Positions 33,791-41,971 of a DNA stretch of 64,000 nt are shown here, in pieces. The notes under the pieces were generated by a model. That model saw nothing but the letters and a program-made list of their open reading frames with translations, ran no database searches and was not told the DNA's origin. Origin of the DNA: Thalassococcus halodurans (lineage in GTDB: Bacteria > Pseudomonadota > Alphaproteobacteria > Rhodobacterales > Rhodobacteraceae); contig NZ_FNUZ01000001.1 of assembly GCF_900108225.1 (NCBI RefSeq), positions 496,001 through 560,000 of the forward strand, read 5' to 3'. The number at the start of each line of letters is the position of its first letter. Position 1 is the first letter of the stretch. A program made the translations under genes and the position numbers.

Positions 33791-34243
33791 TCAGCCGCCA
33801 TATTCTGCGTCCGTCACGTGTTCACCCCAAGTTACCGCGCTGCCGTCTTCGCTGCCTTGAATCGCGTAATGCGTGACAGATGTGGTTTCTGTCGCCCCAT
33901 GCCAGTGCTCGACACCAGGCGGGCACCAGACCACATCACCTGCCTCGATGATATGCTTGGGTTGACCACGTTCCTGCGTCCAGCCGGTGCCGTGGGTCAC
34001 GACAAGCATCTGACCGACCGGATGGGTGTGCCAAGCCGATCGCGCACCGGGCAAAAAGGTCACTTCGCCCGCGCTGACGCCCGCCATCTTCGGTGCAAAG
34101 ACCGGCGAGACATAGACTGTTCCAGTGAAGGTTTCCGCCGCACCGATCTGGCCTGTGCGGTCTTGGTGATGCGTGATCTCGACCTGCTGAGCGCTCAGCG
34201 CAACGGGGGCAAGAAGTGCGGTGGCGAGGATGAGATGTTTCAT
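33791..34243 (-). CDS. Exported cupin, hydroxynitrile-lyase-like
   Basis: This 150-residue protein is a paralogue of the cupin at 30828 but with a cleavable signal peptide (about residues 1-18, ending PVALSA). The domain has TFTGTVYVSPVFAPKMAG and GARSAWHTHPVGQMLVVTHG. The likely metal ligands are His72, His74, Gln78 and His113. CAGGAG precedes the ATG. The gene is divergent from the IorAB-like pair and has a variant operator palindrome 80 bp upstream. Both cupins end similarly (VTDAEYGG here, VSDADYSG there). It probably acts in the periplasm on the same class of compound. Confidence 0.87.
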   Translation of the reverse strand: MKHLILATALLAPVALSAQQVEITHHQDRTGQIGAAETFTGTVYVSPVFAPKMAGVSAGEVTFLPGARSAWHTHPVGQMLVVTHGTGWTQERGQPKHIIEAGDVVWCPPGVEHWHGATETTSVTHYAIQGSEDGSAVTWGEHVTDAEYGG

Positions 34244-34322
34244 GGTCGTCTCCTGTTTTTCTGTGCCCCTTACAGACTAGGGCCCGCGCATCAGGCCATC
34301 ATGGCCGCAAAGCAGGAGACGG

Positions 34323-34341
34323 AGATGAGCGGAATTCATCA
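34323..34341. promoter_or_regulatory. Operator-like palindrome 2 (exported cupin / IorAB divergent region)
   Basis: AGATGA-N7-TCATCA, one mismatch from the perfect motif, 80 bp upstream of the exported-cupin start. It shares GATGAGCGGAA and TCATCAAT with the site at 38610, so conservation extends beyond the arms. Confidence 0.7.
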
Positions 34342-34358
34342 ATGAGACCCGCCAGCAT

Positions 34359-34377
34359 TGATGAGTTTCACTCACCT
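34359..34377. promoter_or_regulatory. Half-conserved operator-like site toward iorA
   Basis: TGATGA-N7-TCACCT keeps the inner TGA-N7-TCA core and lies 36 bp from the preceding site and about 104 bp before the iorA-like ATG. It may be the activation half of a divergent LysR-type control region. Confidence 0.45.
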
Positions 34378-34480
34378 CTCCTATCGAAATGGCGGCATTG
34401 TCCCGTTTTGCTCATGAACCAAATGAAAACTAACGGGCCACTCGCCCTTAAAGCGCACCTAACCGAACAGGACAAAAGCT

Positions 34481-34927
34481 ATGCAACTGAACGTCAATGG
34501 AACGACCCACAATGTCGATGTGGACGAGGACACGCCGCTCCTCTGGGTGATCCGCGAGGAACTGGGCCTGTCCGGTACAAAATACGGTTGCGGCATCGCG
34601 CAGTGCGGCGCTTGCACCGTGCTGGTCGACGGCGTGGCGACGCGCTCGTGCGTGACACCTGCCTCTGTCGTGGCCGGACAAGAGATCAAAACGATCGAGA
34701 CCGTGGAAGAAACCGACATCGGCAAGCGCGTCGTCGAGGCGTGGGTCGAGAACCAAGTGCCGCAGTGCGGTTATTGTCAGTCCGGTCAGGTTCTTGCCGC
34801 AACTGCTCTGCTGACCGAAACGCCCCAGCCCACGGATGAAGACATCGAATACGCGATGACCAACCTCTGCCGCTGCGGCACCTACAACAAGATCCGCGCT
34901 GCCGTGCGCTCGGCATCGGAGGCGTAA
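34481..34927 (+). CDS. IorA-like [2Fe-2S] subunit of a molybdenum hydroxylase
   Basis: This 148-residue protein has two [2Fe-2S] domains. The plant-ferredoxin-type cluster uses YGCGIAQCGACTVLVDG near residue 44 and a later SCV. The helical cluster uses PQCGYCQSGQVLAATALL near 97 and NLCRCGTYNKI near 130. It passes electrons from the molybdopterin subunit encoded 3 bp downstream. There is no FAD subunit, as in isoquinoline-1-oxidoreductase-like two-subunit enzymes, which reduce cytochromes or quinones. No export signal of its own; it would travel with the Tat-signal-bearing partner. Confidence 0.93.
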   Translation: MQLNVNGTTHNVDVDEDTPLLWVIREELGLSGTKYGCGIAQCGACTVLVDGVATRSCVTPASVVAGQEIKTIETVEETDIGKRVVEAWVENQVPQCGYCQSGQVLAATALLTETPQPTDEDIEYAMTNLCRCGTYNKIRAAVRSASEA

Positions 34928-34930
34928 GTC

Positions 34931-37105
34931 ATGGGAATCGCTGACATGCTCAAGGCCAAGCCCGTCAATGTCTCTCGCCGGGGCTTTCTTGCCGGGGCTG
35001 GGTCGCTCGTGCTTGCAACCACTCTTCCCGTGAAACCCGTTCGCGGTCAGGAGGCATCCGACGCGCCCGCTGTGCAGGCCTTTATGGAATTGCGCGCTGA
35101 CGGCACGGTCCTGCTCAAAAGCCCCTTCATCGAAGGTGGTCAGGGCGTCTACACCGCCATGGCCCAGATCGTGGGCGAAGAACTCGACCTTGATCCCTCG
35201 CAATTCACTGTCGAAATCGCACCGCCCGGCGGGCCTTTCGGCATCATGGGCGGCTTTCGCATCACTGGCGGCAGCGCCTCGACGCGCTCGTCTTACATGC
35301 TTATGCGCCGATTGGGCGCCTCTGCCCGCGCCATGCTCTTGCAGGCGGCAAGCGATGGTTGGGGCATTCCGGCTGCGCAACTGACCACCGAGCCGGGCGC
35401 TGTTCTTGGCCCCAATGGCGAGCGCGCCGCGTATGGCGATCTGGCCGCGATGGCAATGGACCTCGACGTGCCCGCAGATGTGCCGCTGCGCGATCCAACT
35501 ACTTTTCGTTACATCAAATCCCCGACCCCGCGCATTGACGTGCGCGACAAGTCCACCGGGCAGGCAAAGTACGCCATAGATGTTGAGGTCGAGGGAATGC
35601 TTCTTGCCGCAGTCCGGCATGCGCCGCGACTGGGCATGACGCCCTCTGCCGTCACCAACCAGTCCGAAATCGAAGCGATGCGCGGTGTGCATTCGGTGCA
35701 TATGCTCGACGGTGCTGTGGCCGTGGTAGCCGAGAAGTTCTGGCAAGCGCGCAAGGCGCTGGATGCGGCACGGGTGGATTGGACCGACGGCGACGCCCAA
35801 TGGCCGATGCCTACCGATTTTTCCTCGCAAGGTTTCCGCGATCAATTGGCCAATGCCACGGGCGACATCGCCACTGTCGAAAACACAGGCGATGCGGCCT
35901 CGACGCTGAACAGCGCTGAGACTGTGATCGAAGCGACCTATGATGCGCCCTTTGTGGTCCACGGCCAGCTTGAGCCGCCTTCGGCCACCGCGCGGTTCAA
36001 CGAAGATGGCACGCTCGACCTTTGGCTGCCCAACCAAGCGCCAGAACAATTCGCGGGCCGCGCGGCGGAAGCGGCGGGGATCACGCCCGATAAGGTACAA
36101 CTGCATTCGCAGGTCCTGGGCGGCTTCTTCGGACGGCACTTCCTTTACGAGACCGCGAACCCCTTCCCGCAGGCAATCGCATTGGCCAAAGCCACAGGCC
36201 GCCCGGTCAAGTTGATCTGGTCGCGCGAGGAAGACTTCCTACGCGACGCGCCGCGTCCGCTGGGCCTTGCACGGTTCAGGGGCTCAGTCGGGCCGAACGG
36301 CCCAGAGGCGCTGGAGATCGAGGTCGTAGGTGAAGGGCCGACAGGCCGCTGGTACGGCGCGCCTGCAGGCAACGACCCTTCTGCTCACGAGGGCCTCTCC
36401 GGCAAGCCCTATGCTATCGGCAACAAACAGATCGGTCAGATCTATCTGCCGAACCCGGCGGTGATCGGCTATTGGCGGTCGGTTGGCCATTCGATGCATG
36501 ATTATATGTACGAAAGCTTTCTCGACGAGATGGCCGAGGCTGCTGGACTTGATCCTTATGAAATGCGCCTCTCTCTGCTAGAAGGCTCTCCGCGTCACAG
36601 TACCTTGCTGCAAGCGGTCGCAGAACTGGCAGGTGGATGGCAGCCGGGGCCATACGAAGTGGACGGCGTCCAGCGCGCCCGTGGCGTCGCCATGGCGTCT
36701 CCCTTCGGCTCCGAAGCCGCCTCCATTGCCGAAGTCTCGCTTGATGGCGGCGAAGTGAAGGTGCATCAGGTCTGGACCGCCATTGACCCCGGACAAATCG
36801 TCAACCCCGCCGTGATCGAGGCGCAGGTGCAGGGCGCGACGGCCCTTGCCGTGTCACAGACGCTGGTCGAAGAACTCGTCTATGAGAATGGCGAACCCAC
36901 CGCGCGCAACTTCGATATGTACCCTATCCTGCGACCCGACCAGATGCCGGAAGTCCACGTGCGCATCATTGAGAGCGGCGCTGAGATGGGCGGTGTGGGC
37001 GAGCCGGGCCTTCCGGCTGTCGTCCCCGCGATTTGCAATGCCGTGGCGCGGCTGACTGGTCAGAGGGTGCGCAGCCTGCCACTCTCCAAACATGACTTCA
37101 GCTAG
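34931..37105 (+). CDS. IorB-like molybdopterin-binding subunit (Tat signal)
   Basis: This 724-residue catalytic subunit is of the xanthine-oxidase family. A twin-arginine signal SRRGFLAGAGSLVLATTLPV lies at residues 15-34. Molybdenum-cofactor contacts include FGIMGGFRITGGSAS near 101, the VLGGFFGRHF loop near 396 and the active-site Glu in MGGVGEPGLPAV near 695. Members hydroxylate N-heteroaromatics or oxidise aldehydes. GGAGGCG precedes the ATG and the gene follows iorA directly. The Tat signal places the enzyme on the periplasmic face. A hairpin follows at 37113-37135. Confidence 0.93.
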   Translation: MGIADMLKAKPVNVSRRGFLAGAGSLVLATTLPVKPVRGQEASDAPAVQAFMELRADGTVLLKSPFIEGGQGVYTAMAQIVGEELDLDPSQFTVEIAPPGGPFGIMGGFRITGGSASTRSSYMLMRRLGASARAMLLQAASDGWGIPAAQLTTEPGAVLGPNGERAAYGDLAAMAMDLDVPADVPLRDPTTFRYIKSPTPRIDVRDKSTGQAKYAIDVEVEGMLLAAVRHAPRLGMTPSAVTNQSEIEAMRGVHSVHMLDGAVAVVAEKFWQARKALDAARVDWTDGDAQWPMPTDFSSQGFRDQLANATGDIATVENTGDAASTLNSAETVIEATYDAPFVVHGQLEPPSATARFNEDGTLDLWLPNQAPEQFAGRAAEAAGITPDKVQLHSQVLGGFFGRHFLYETANPFPQAIALAKATGRPVKLIWSREEDFLRDAPRPLGLARFRGSVGPNGPEALEIEVVGEGPTGRWYGAPAGNDPSAHEGLSGKPYAIGNKQIGQIYLPNPAVIGYWRSVGHSMHDYMYESFLDEMAEAAGLDPYEMRLSLLEGSPRHSTLLQAVAELAGGWQPGPYEVDGVQRARGVAMASPFGSEAASIAEVSLDGGEVKVHQVWTAIDPGQIVNPAVIEAQVQGATALAVSQTLVEELVYENGEPTARNFDMYPILRPDQMPEVHVRIIESGAEMGGVGEPGLPAVVPAICNAVARLTGQRVRSLPLSKHDFS

Positions 37106-37112
37106 AATAGGA

Positions 37113-37135
37113 GCGGGGGCTGTCACGGCCCCCGC
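37113..37135 (+). terminator. Hairpin after the IorB-like gene
   Basis: GCGGGGGC and GCCCCCGC pair perfectly around TGTCACG, followed by ATTTCC. It sits between the iorB-like stop and the cyclophilin-like start, and may partly terminate or attenuate transcription. Confidence 0.6.
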
Positions 37136-37144
37136 ATTTCCATC

Positions 37145-37567
37145 ATGATCCGACATTTCCTTATAGCCGCCTTCTCTGTCCTGCTTCCCGCGGCGGCCTT
37201 CGCAGAAGATACCAAAATGCACGTCACCTTCGATCTGGGCCACACAACGCTGTTTGCCACCCTCGATGACACCCCCGCCGCTCGCGACTTCGCCGCCATG
37301 CTTCCGCTTACGCTCACGCTCTCGGACTACCACGGCATCGAAAAGGTCGCTGATCTTGGCAAACGTCTCGACAGCACGGGCATGCCTTCAAGCTACACAC
37401 CGCAGGCGGGCGACATCACGCAATATGCGCCATGGAAGAACCTTGCCCTGTTCCTGAAGCCATTCCAGAACTCCAACGGATTGGTGAGACTCGGCCAGTT
37501 CGACGGAGACTTCTCGGCGCTGCACCAGCCGGGCGAAATCGAAGTCACGATCTCGGCTAGCGACTAG
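37145..37567 (+). CDS. Exported cyclophilin-like-fold protein
   Basis: This 140-residue protein has a signal peptide (residues 1-20, ending PAAAFA) and a cyclophilin-like beta-barrel of the type often found beside flavodoxins (PF18050-like). Typical segments are LDDTPAARDFAAMLPLTLTL near 41 and PQAGDITQYAPWKNLALFLK near 87. Ordinary prolyl-isomerase active-site residues are not apparent, and the function is unknown. The ribosome-binding site is weak. It follows the IorAB-like genes in the same direction and is convergent with the aldo/keto reductase. Confidence 0.82.
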   Translation: MIRHFLIAAFSVLLPAAAFAEDTKMHVTFDLGHTTLFATLDDTPAARDFAAMLPLTLTLSDYHGIEKVADLGKRLDSTGMPSSYTPQAGDITQYAPWKNLALFLKPFQNSNGLVRLGQFDGDFSALHQPGEIEVTISASD

Positions 37568-37654
37568 CGGTGGCGATGTCTTCACAGATTTTCAAAGCCC
37601 TGAACGACGAAGGGCGCCCCAACCGGAGCGCCCGACTTGGTCATCTTAGCCGGA

Positions 37655-38512
37655 TCATTTGCCCGAGAACACAGGGAACATAGAAGCCTCGCCGTAGTCT
37701 TTCGCGGTGATGCCCTTGAGTGTCTCCATGTCTTCGGCCGAAATCTCAAAATCCACTTCGGCATTGGATGACATATGCGCGGGATTGCCAGTTTTCGGCA
37801 GCGCGAGAATGTCCTGCTGTAGCAGATAGCGGATGCAAAGCTGCGGCACGCTTGCGTCGTATTTCGCTGCGATTTCCTTGATCTCGGCGTTATCCAGAAT
37901 CGCGCCGTGGCCAATGGGCGAATAGGCTTCGACCAGCATCCCATTGGATTTTGCGTAGTCGATCAGATCAAACGGCGTGTTGCCCACATGCGCAAGAAGC
38001 TGCAAGATCATCGGCTTCACGGCGGCGTTCTCAAAAAGATTGTCGAGGTCGGGCTTTTGGAAATTCGACACCCCGATGGCGCGCAGCTTGCCTGCCTCCA
38101 GCGCCTCTTCCATCGCCTTCCACGCCGCTAGGTTGCCTTCGAAGAAGCGGTCCTCGCCTTCCCAGTCCTGCCAGGGTTTGGGGCTGTGGATAATGAAAAG
38201 GTCGATGTAGTCGAGGCCCATGGCCTCCAGAGAAGCGTCGATGGCAGCCTTGGCTCCCTCGTAGTCCTTGATTTCGGCAGCCAGCTTCGACTGCACGAAA
38301 ATCTCATCGCGCGGGACGCCCGACGTGCGCACACCTTCGCCCACGCCTCGCTCGTTGCCATAGGCCTGAGCCGTGTCGATATGGCGATACCCGATTTCGA
38401 TGGCCTTTCTGACGGCGTCAGCGGCAACATCGTCTTCGATCATCCACGTACCGAGCGCAAGTTTCGGGATGGCAACGCCGTTCGGCAGGGTCTGTGTCTG
38501 GTTCAACACCAT
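37655..38512 (-). CDS. Aldo/keto reductase
   Basis: This 285-residue TIM-barrel NADPH oxidoreductase shows the family signature GYRHIDTAQAYGNERGVGEG near residue 42. The catalytic Asp and Tyr are in that segment, the Lys is in VQSKLAAEIKDYEGAKAA, and FIIHSPKPW supplies the His. IGVSNFQKPDLDNL lies near 137. It reduces aldehydes and ketones in the cytoplasm. Start chosen at ATG 38512 (MVLNQTQTLPNG), after GAAGGAAG; the longer frame adds 39 untypical residues. An exact operator-like palindrome lies 98 bp upstream, linking it to the LysR set. Confidence 0.93.
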   Translation of the reverse strand: MVLNQTQTLPNGVAIPKLALGTWMIEDDVAADAVRKAIEIGYRHIDTAQAYGNERGVGEGVRTSGVPRDEIFVQSKLAAEIKDYEGAKAAIDASLEAMGLDYIDLFIIHSPKPWQDWEGEDRFFEGNLAAWKAMEEALEAGKLRAIGVSNFQKPDLDNLFENAAVKPMILQLLAHVGNTPFDLIDYAKSNGMLVEAYSPIGHGAILDNAEIKEIAAKYDASVPQLCIRYLLQQDILALPKTGNPAHMSSNAEVDFEISAEDMETLKGITAKDYGEASMFPVFSGK

Positions 38513-38609
38513 TTTGTTCTTCCTTCTTTCCAATACTGCAGGAGCAGTCGTCTGACACAGAGCTAGTTCCTTCACCCACGCAGGATAATCGCGACCTTGT
38601 GCAATCCAC

Positions 38610-38628
38610 TGATGAGCGGAAATCATCA
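38610..38628. promoter_or_regulatory. Operator-like palindrome 3 (upstream of the aldo/keto reductase)
   Basis: An exact TGATGA-N7-TCATCA palindrome, 98 bp upstream of the aldo/keto reductase ATG. Its spacer GCGGAAA is nearly that of site 2. The position and orientation relative to the regulated gene match sites 1 and 2. Confidence 0.7.
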
Positions 38629-38882
38629 ATGCGGAAGAACCCGGTCACCAAAGCGGATCAGCGCTACTTCACCCGGGATGACGAGGTATATTCGATCACG
38701 CTTCGTGACCCGAATGCTGATGACGCAGGTCCATGGAGCACATGGCAGGGCTTAGTTCGCAGGTTACACGATGCAGGGATTGACCCACTGGGCGGCAGAG
38801 GCGGCGCTCATGGACAGGTCTATTTGCATGCAGACACTGATCGAGCCTTACCCTAAGCAACTAAGATCACGACAAACAAACC

Positions 38883-38906
38883 GGCGCAGGGCAATAACCC
38901 TGCGCC
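38883..38906 (-). terminator. Terminator downstream of nrdJ
   Basis: GGCGCAGGG and CCCTGCGCC pair perfectly across a 6-nt loop; on the minus strand GGTTTGTTTG follows. It lies 101 bp beyond the nrdJ stop codon. Confidence 0.75.
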
Positions 38907-39006
38907 AGTTTGCGTTAGACCCTCCGCTGCCGGAAATCAGCCACCGGAAAACCTATGGTGTGATTTCTGAAAAACTTGCGGTGGCTGACACCATTTCTTC
39001 AGAAAT

Positions 39007-41289
39007 TTATCCGCACTTGGAATGACCGCAGCTTGCGCAGGTCATGCAGCCCTCGACCATGCGCATGTCGAATTGGCCGCAGGACGGGCAGGCCTTGCCG
39101 CGGGGCGCATCTAGGTTCACGACGGCGGCTTTGGGGTCTGATTTCAGGCCCATACCTTCGCCTTCAAGGAAGCCTATGGCGATCAGGTGCTGTTCGATCA
39201 CGCCGCCGATCGCCGCCAGAATGGAGGGGATGTATTTGCCCTTCACCCATGCACCACCGCGCGGATCGAAGACGGCCTTCAGTTCTTCCACCACAAAGCT
39301 GACATCACCGCCGCGACGGAACACGGCCGAAATCATGCGCGTCAGGGCCAGCGTCCATGCGTAATGCTCCATGTTCTTGGAGTTGATGAACACTTCGAAC
39401 GGGCGGCGGCGACCGCCGACAACGACGTCGTTGATGGTCAGGTAGATCGCATGTTCGCTATCGGGCCATTTCAGCTTGTAGGTCGCACCCTCAAGGCTCT
39501 GCGGGCGGTCCAGCGGTTCGGACATGTAGACGACTTCGGCGCCATTTTCCTCGGCCTCGACCAATACCGGCTTTTCGCTGGACTTGGGTTCGCTTTCGCT
39601 GACCGACAGGACCGACCCTGTGACGTCATTCGGACGATAGGTGGTGCAGCCTTTACAGCCTGTCTCGAACGCCTCCATGTAGACGTCTTTGAAGGCCTCG
39701 AACGAGATATCTTCGGGGCAGTTGATGGTTTTGGAAATCGACGAGTCGACCCACTTCTGCGCGGCGGCCTGCATGCGCACGTGATCCAGAGGGGCCAGTG
39801 TTTGGGCGTTCACAAAGTAATCCGGTAGATCACGGTCGCCGAATTTTTCGCGCCACAAGCTGACCGCGTAATCCACGACTTCTTCTTCCGTGCGCGAGCC
39901 GTCTTTTTGCAGAACCTTGCGAGTGTAGGCGTAGGCGAACACCGGTTCGATCCCCGAGGACACGTTGCCAGCATAAAGCGAGATCGTGCCCGTCGGCGCG
40001 ATCGAGGTCAGCAGCGCGTTGCGGATGCCGTGTTCGCGGATTGCGTCACGCACGTCGTCATCCATGTTCATCATGTTGCCGGACGCCAGATACTTATCCG
40101 CGTCAAACAGCGGGAAGGCACCCTTTTCCTTGGCCAACTCGACCGACGCCAGATAGGACGCGCGGGCGATCTGCTTCAGCCACGCTTCGGTCTGTGCCGC
40201 TGCGGTCTCGGACCCATAGCGCAGACCCAACATCAGCAGCGCATCCGCAAGACCCGTGACACCCAGACCGATACGGCGTTTGTTGCGCGCCTCTTCTGCC
40301 TGTGCCTCAAGCGGGAAGCGGGACGCATCGACCACGTTGTCCATCATGCGTACGGCGGTGGCGACCAGTTCGTTCAGCGCCTCTTCATCCATTTGCGCGC
40401 CGTCTTCGAACGGGTTCGATACCAGACGGGCAAGGTTGATCGAACCTAGCAGGCAAGCGCCATAGGGCGGCAGGGGCTGTTCGCCACAGGGGTTGGTCGC
40501 GGCGATGGTTTCACAATAGCTCAGGTTGTTCGCGTTGTTGATCCGGTCGATGAAAATCACGCCCGGTTCGGCAAAGTCATAAGTCGACTGCATGATCTGG
40601 TTCCACAGATCGACCGCCTGGACGGTTTTGTAGACGACACCGTCAAATTGCAGGTCCCAGGACTTGTCTGCTTTGACCGCTTCCATGAACGCGTCGGTCA
40701 CCAGAACCGACAGGTTGAACATGCGCAGGCGGGCCGAGTCAGACTTGGCCGTGATAAAGTTTTCGATGTCAGGATGGTCGCAACGCATCGTCGCCATCAT
40801 CGCGCCACGACGCGACCCCGCCGACATGATCGTGCGGCACATCGCATCCCACACGTCCATGAAGGACAGCGGGCCGGACGCATCCGCCGCCACGCCCGCA
40901 ACAGGCGCACCCTTGGGCCGGATGGTCGAGAAATCATAGCCGATTCCGCCGCCCTGCTGCATGGTAAGCGCCGCTTCTTTCAGCATGTCAAAGATGCCGC
41001 CCATGCTGTCGGGAACGGTGCCCATAACAAAGCAGTTGAACAGCGTCACGGTACGGTCTGTGCCCGCGCCTGCGGTGATCCGGCCAGCGGGCAGGTATTT
41101 GAAATCTTCCAACGCGTTGAAAAACTTGCCTTCCCAATGCTTGGGGTCTTTTTCGACGCTGGCCAGCGACCGTGCGATGCGGCGCCATGTGTCTTCTACG
41201 GTGGTGTCAATCACTTTGCCGTCGCCATCTTTCAGGCGGTATTTCATATCCCAAATCTGCTCGGCAATCGGGGCGGCAAAGCGTGTCAT
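39007..41289 (-). CDS. nrdJ: Adenosylcobalamin-dependent ribonucleotide reductase (class II)
   Basis: NrdJ makes deoxyribonucleotides using a cobalamin-derived radical, so it works with or without oxygen. The 760-residue protein has the RNR barrel with MQQGGGIGYDFSTIRPKGAP near residue 112 and SDSARLRMFNLSVLVTDAFM near 183. The active-site Cys/Glu loop is ATNPCGEQPLPPYGACLLGS near 263, followed by SIAPTGTISLYAGNVSSGIE. A zinc-ribbon tail CPSCGQFDMRMVEGC plus CASCGHSKCG supplies the re-reducing cysteines. Start ATG 41289 follows AGGAT. The gene stands alone. I found no cobalamin riboswitch upstream, only a 7-bp inverted repeat. Confidence 0.96.
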   Translation of the reverse strand: MTRFAAPIAEQIWDMKYRLKDGDGKVIDTTVEDTWRRIARSLASVEKDPKHWEGKFFNALEDFKYLPAGRITAGAGTDRTVTLFNCFVMGTVPDSMGGIFDMLKEAALTMQQGGGIGYDFSTIRPKGAPVAGVAADASGPLSFMDVWDAMCRTIMSAGSRRGAMMATMRCDHPDIENFITAKSDSARLRMFNLSVLVTDAFMEAVKADKSWDLQFDGVVYKTVQAVDLWNQIMQSTYDFAEPGVIFIDRINNANNLSYCETIAATNPCGEQPLPPYGACLLGSINLARLVSNPFEDGAQMDEEALNELVATAVRMMDNVVDASRFPLEAQAEEARNKRRIGLGVTGLADALLMLGLRYGSETAAAQTEAWLKQIARASYLASVELAKEKGAFPLFDADKYLASGNMMNMDDDVRDAIREHGIRNALLTSIAPTGTISLYAGNVSSGIEPVFAYAYTRKVLQKDGSRTEEEVVDYAVSLWREKFGDRDLPDYFVNAQTLAPLDHVRMQAAAQKWVDSSISKTINCPEDISFEAFKDVYMEAFETGCKGCTTYRPNDVTGSVLSVSESEPKSSEKPVLVEAEENGAEVVYMSEPLDRPQSLEGATYKLKWPDSEHAIYLTINDVVVGGRRRPFEVFINSKNMEHYAWTLALTRMISAVFRRGGDVSFVVEELKAVFDPRGGAWVKGKYIPSILAAIGGVIEQHLIAIGFLEGEGMGLKSDPKAAVVNLDAPRGKACPSCGQFDMRMVEGCMTCASCGHSKCG

Positions 41290-41318
41290 CGCATATATCC
41301 TGTGTCATCGGCTGGAAG

Positions 41319-41352
41319 GACCCACAAATTAGGCGACTGGCCCGCGTGGGTC
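41319..41352. other. Inverted repeat in the nrdJ leader
   Basis: GACCCAC and GTGGGTC face each other over a 20-bp spacer that itself contains GGC/GCC. It starts 29 bp upstream of the nrdJ ATG. It may be a leader stem or a regulator site, and does not match a B12 box. Confidence 0.35.
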
Positions 41353-41430
41353 AATGATGCTGGTGGCCAAATGTTAATGAATTCTTGCGACCCATCTTGT
41401 CGCTGCCATCAGGTGGCTTATTGTTGGGGC

Positions 41431-41868
41431 ATGCCCAAGTCTGCCCTGACCCATCTGATCAAACTAAGCGCCGGTTCCGAAAGCGTGGATACGCTGGCCG
41501 AATGGCAGGCATCGTCCGCAGCAAAAGGCGCCGATGGCCTTCCGCGCCACGTCACCCGCATGTGGCCCAAGCGCGAGGCCGAGATCATCGACGGCGGGTC
41601 GATCTATTGGGTGATCAAGGGGCTGATCCAGTGCCGCCAGCGCGTTCTGCGGCTGGACGAGGTCACCGGTTCGGACGGCATCCGCCGCTGCGCCATTGTG
41701 CTTGACCCTGACCTGATCCGCGTGAACCCCGCACCGCGCCGTCCGTTTCAAGGCTGGCGCTATCTGGCACCGGCAGATGCGCCGCCCGATATGACCCAGA
41801 CACGCCAGAACGAAGACACCCTGCCCCCTGAACTGGCAGGTGCCTTGGCCGATATCGGCGTTCTATGA
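41431..41868 (+). CDS. DUF1489 family protein
   Basis: This 145-residue cytoplasmic protein is of the alphaproteobacterial DUF1489 family, recognised from LIKLSAGSESVDTLAEWQ near residue 9, VTRMWPKREAEIIDGGSIYW near 41, GLIQCRQRVLRL and PRRPFQGWRYLAPADAPPD near 103. The function is unknown. Start at MPKSAL with TTGGGG upstream; longer frames run through the nrdJ promoter. Divergent from nrdJ, 103 bp ahead of yghU. Confidence 0.88.
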   Translation: MPKSALTHLIKLSAGSESVDTLAEWQASSAAKGADGLPRHVTRMWPKREAEIIDGGSIYWVIKGLIQCRQRVLRLDEVTGSDGIRRCAIVLDPDLIRVNPAPRRPFQGWRYLAPADAPPDMTQTRQNEDTLPPELAGALADIGVL

Positions 41869-41971
41869 ATTCCTGCACAGTGGCTTTGCATTTTCGAACG
41901 GGCCCGTGGTCTGGTAATCCCTGTCCAAAAGCATAGTCTTTGTCCAAACCATCAATTCCAAGGACACTGCC

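Larger units (their letters stand above)
38513..39006. other. Intergenic region between the aldo/keto reductase and nrdJ
   Basis: This 494-bp stretch holds operator-like palindrome 3 at 38610-38628 and the nrdJ terminator at 38883-38906. A 75-codon frame from 38629 lacks a ribosome-binding site and recognisable features, and starts inside the palindrome's flank. I see no further gene. Confidence 0.5.

Noticed and set aside
34448-36139. 563-codon minus-strand frame opposite the IorAB genes
   Set aside because: It is antisense to well-supported genes and arises from GC-rich codon bias. Its translation is Arg/His/Gly-rich without domains.
38629-38856. 75-codon frame between the aldo/keto reductase and nrdJ
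   Set aside because: No ribosome-binding site, no recognisable domain, and it begins at the edge of an operator-like palindrome. Probably non-coding.
41290-41430. Cobalamin riboswitch upstream of nrdJ
   Set aside because: Expected for a B12-dependent enzyme, but no B12 box or multi-stem leader is visible in this short divergent region.
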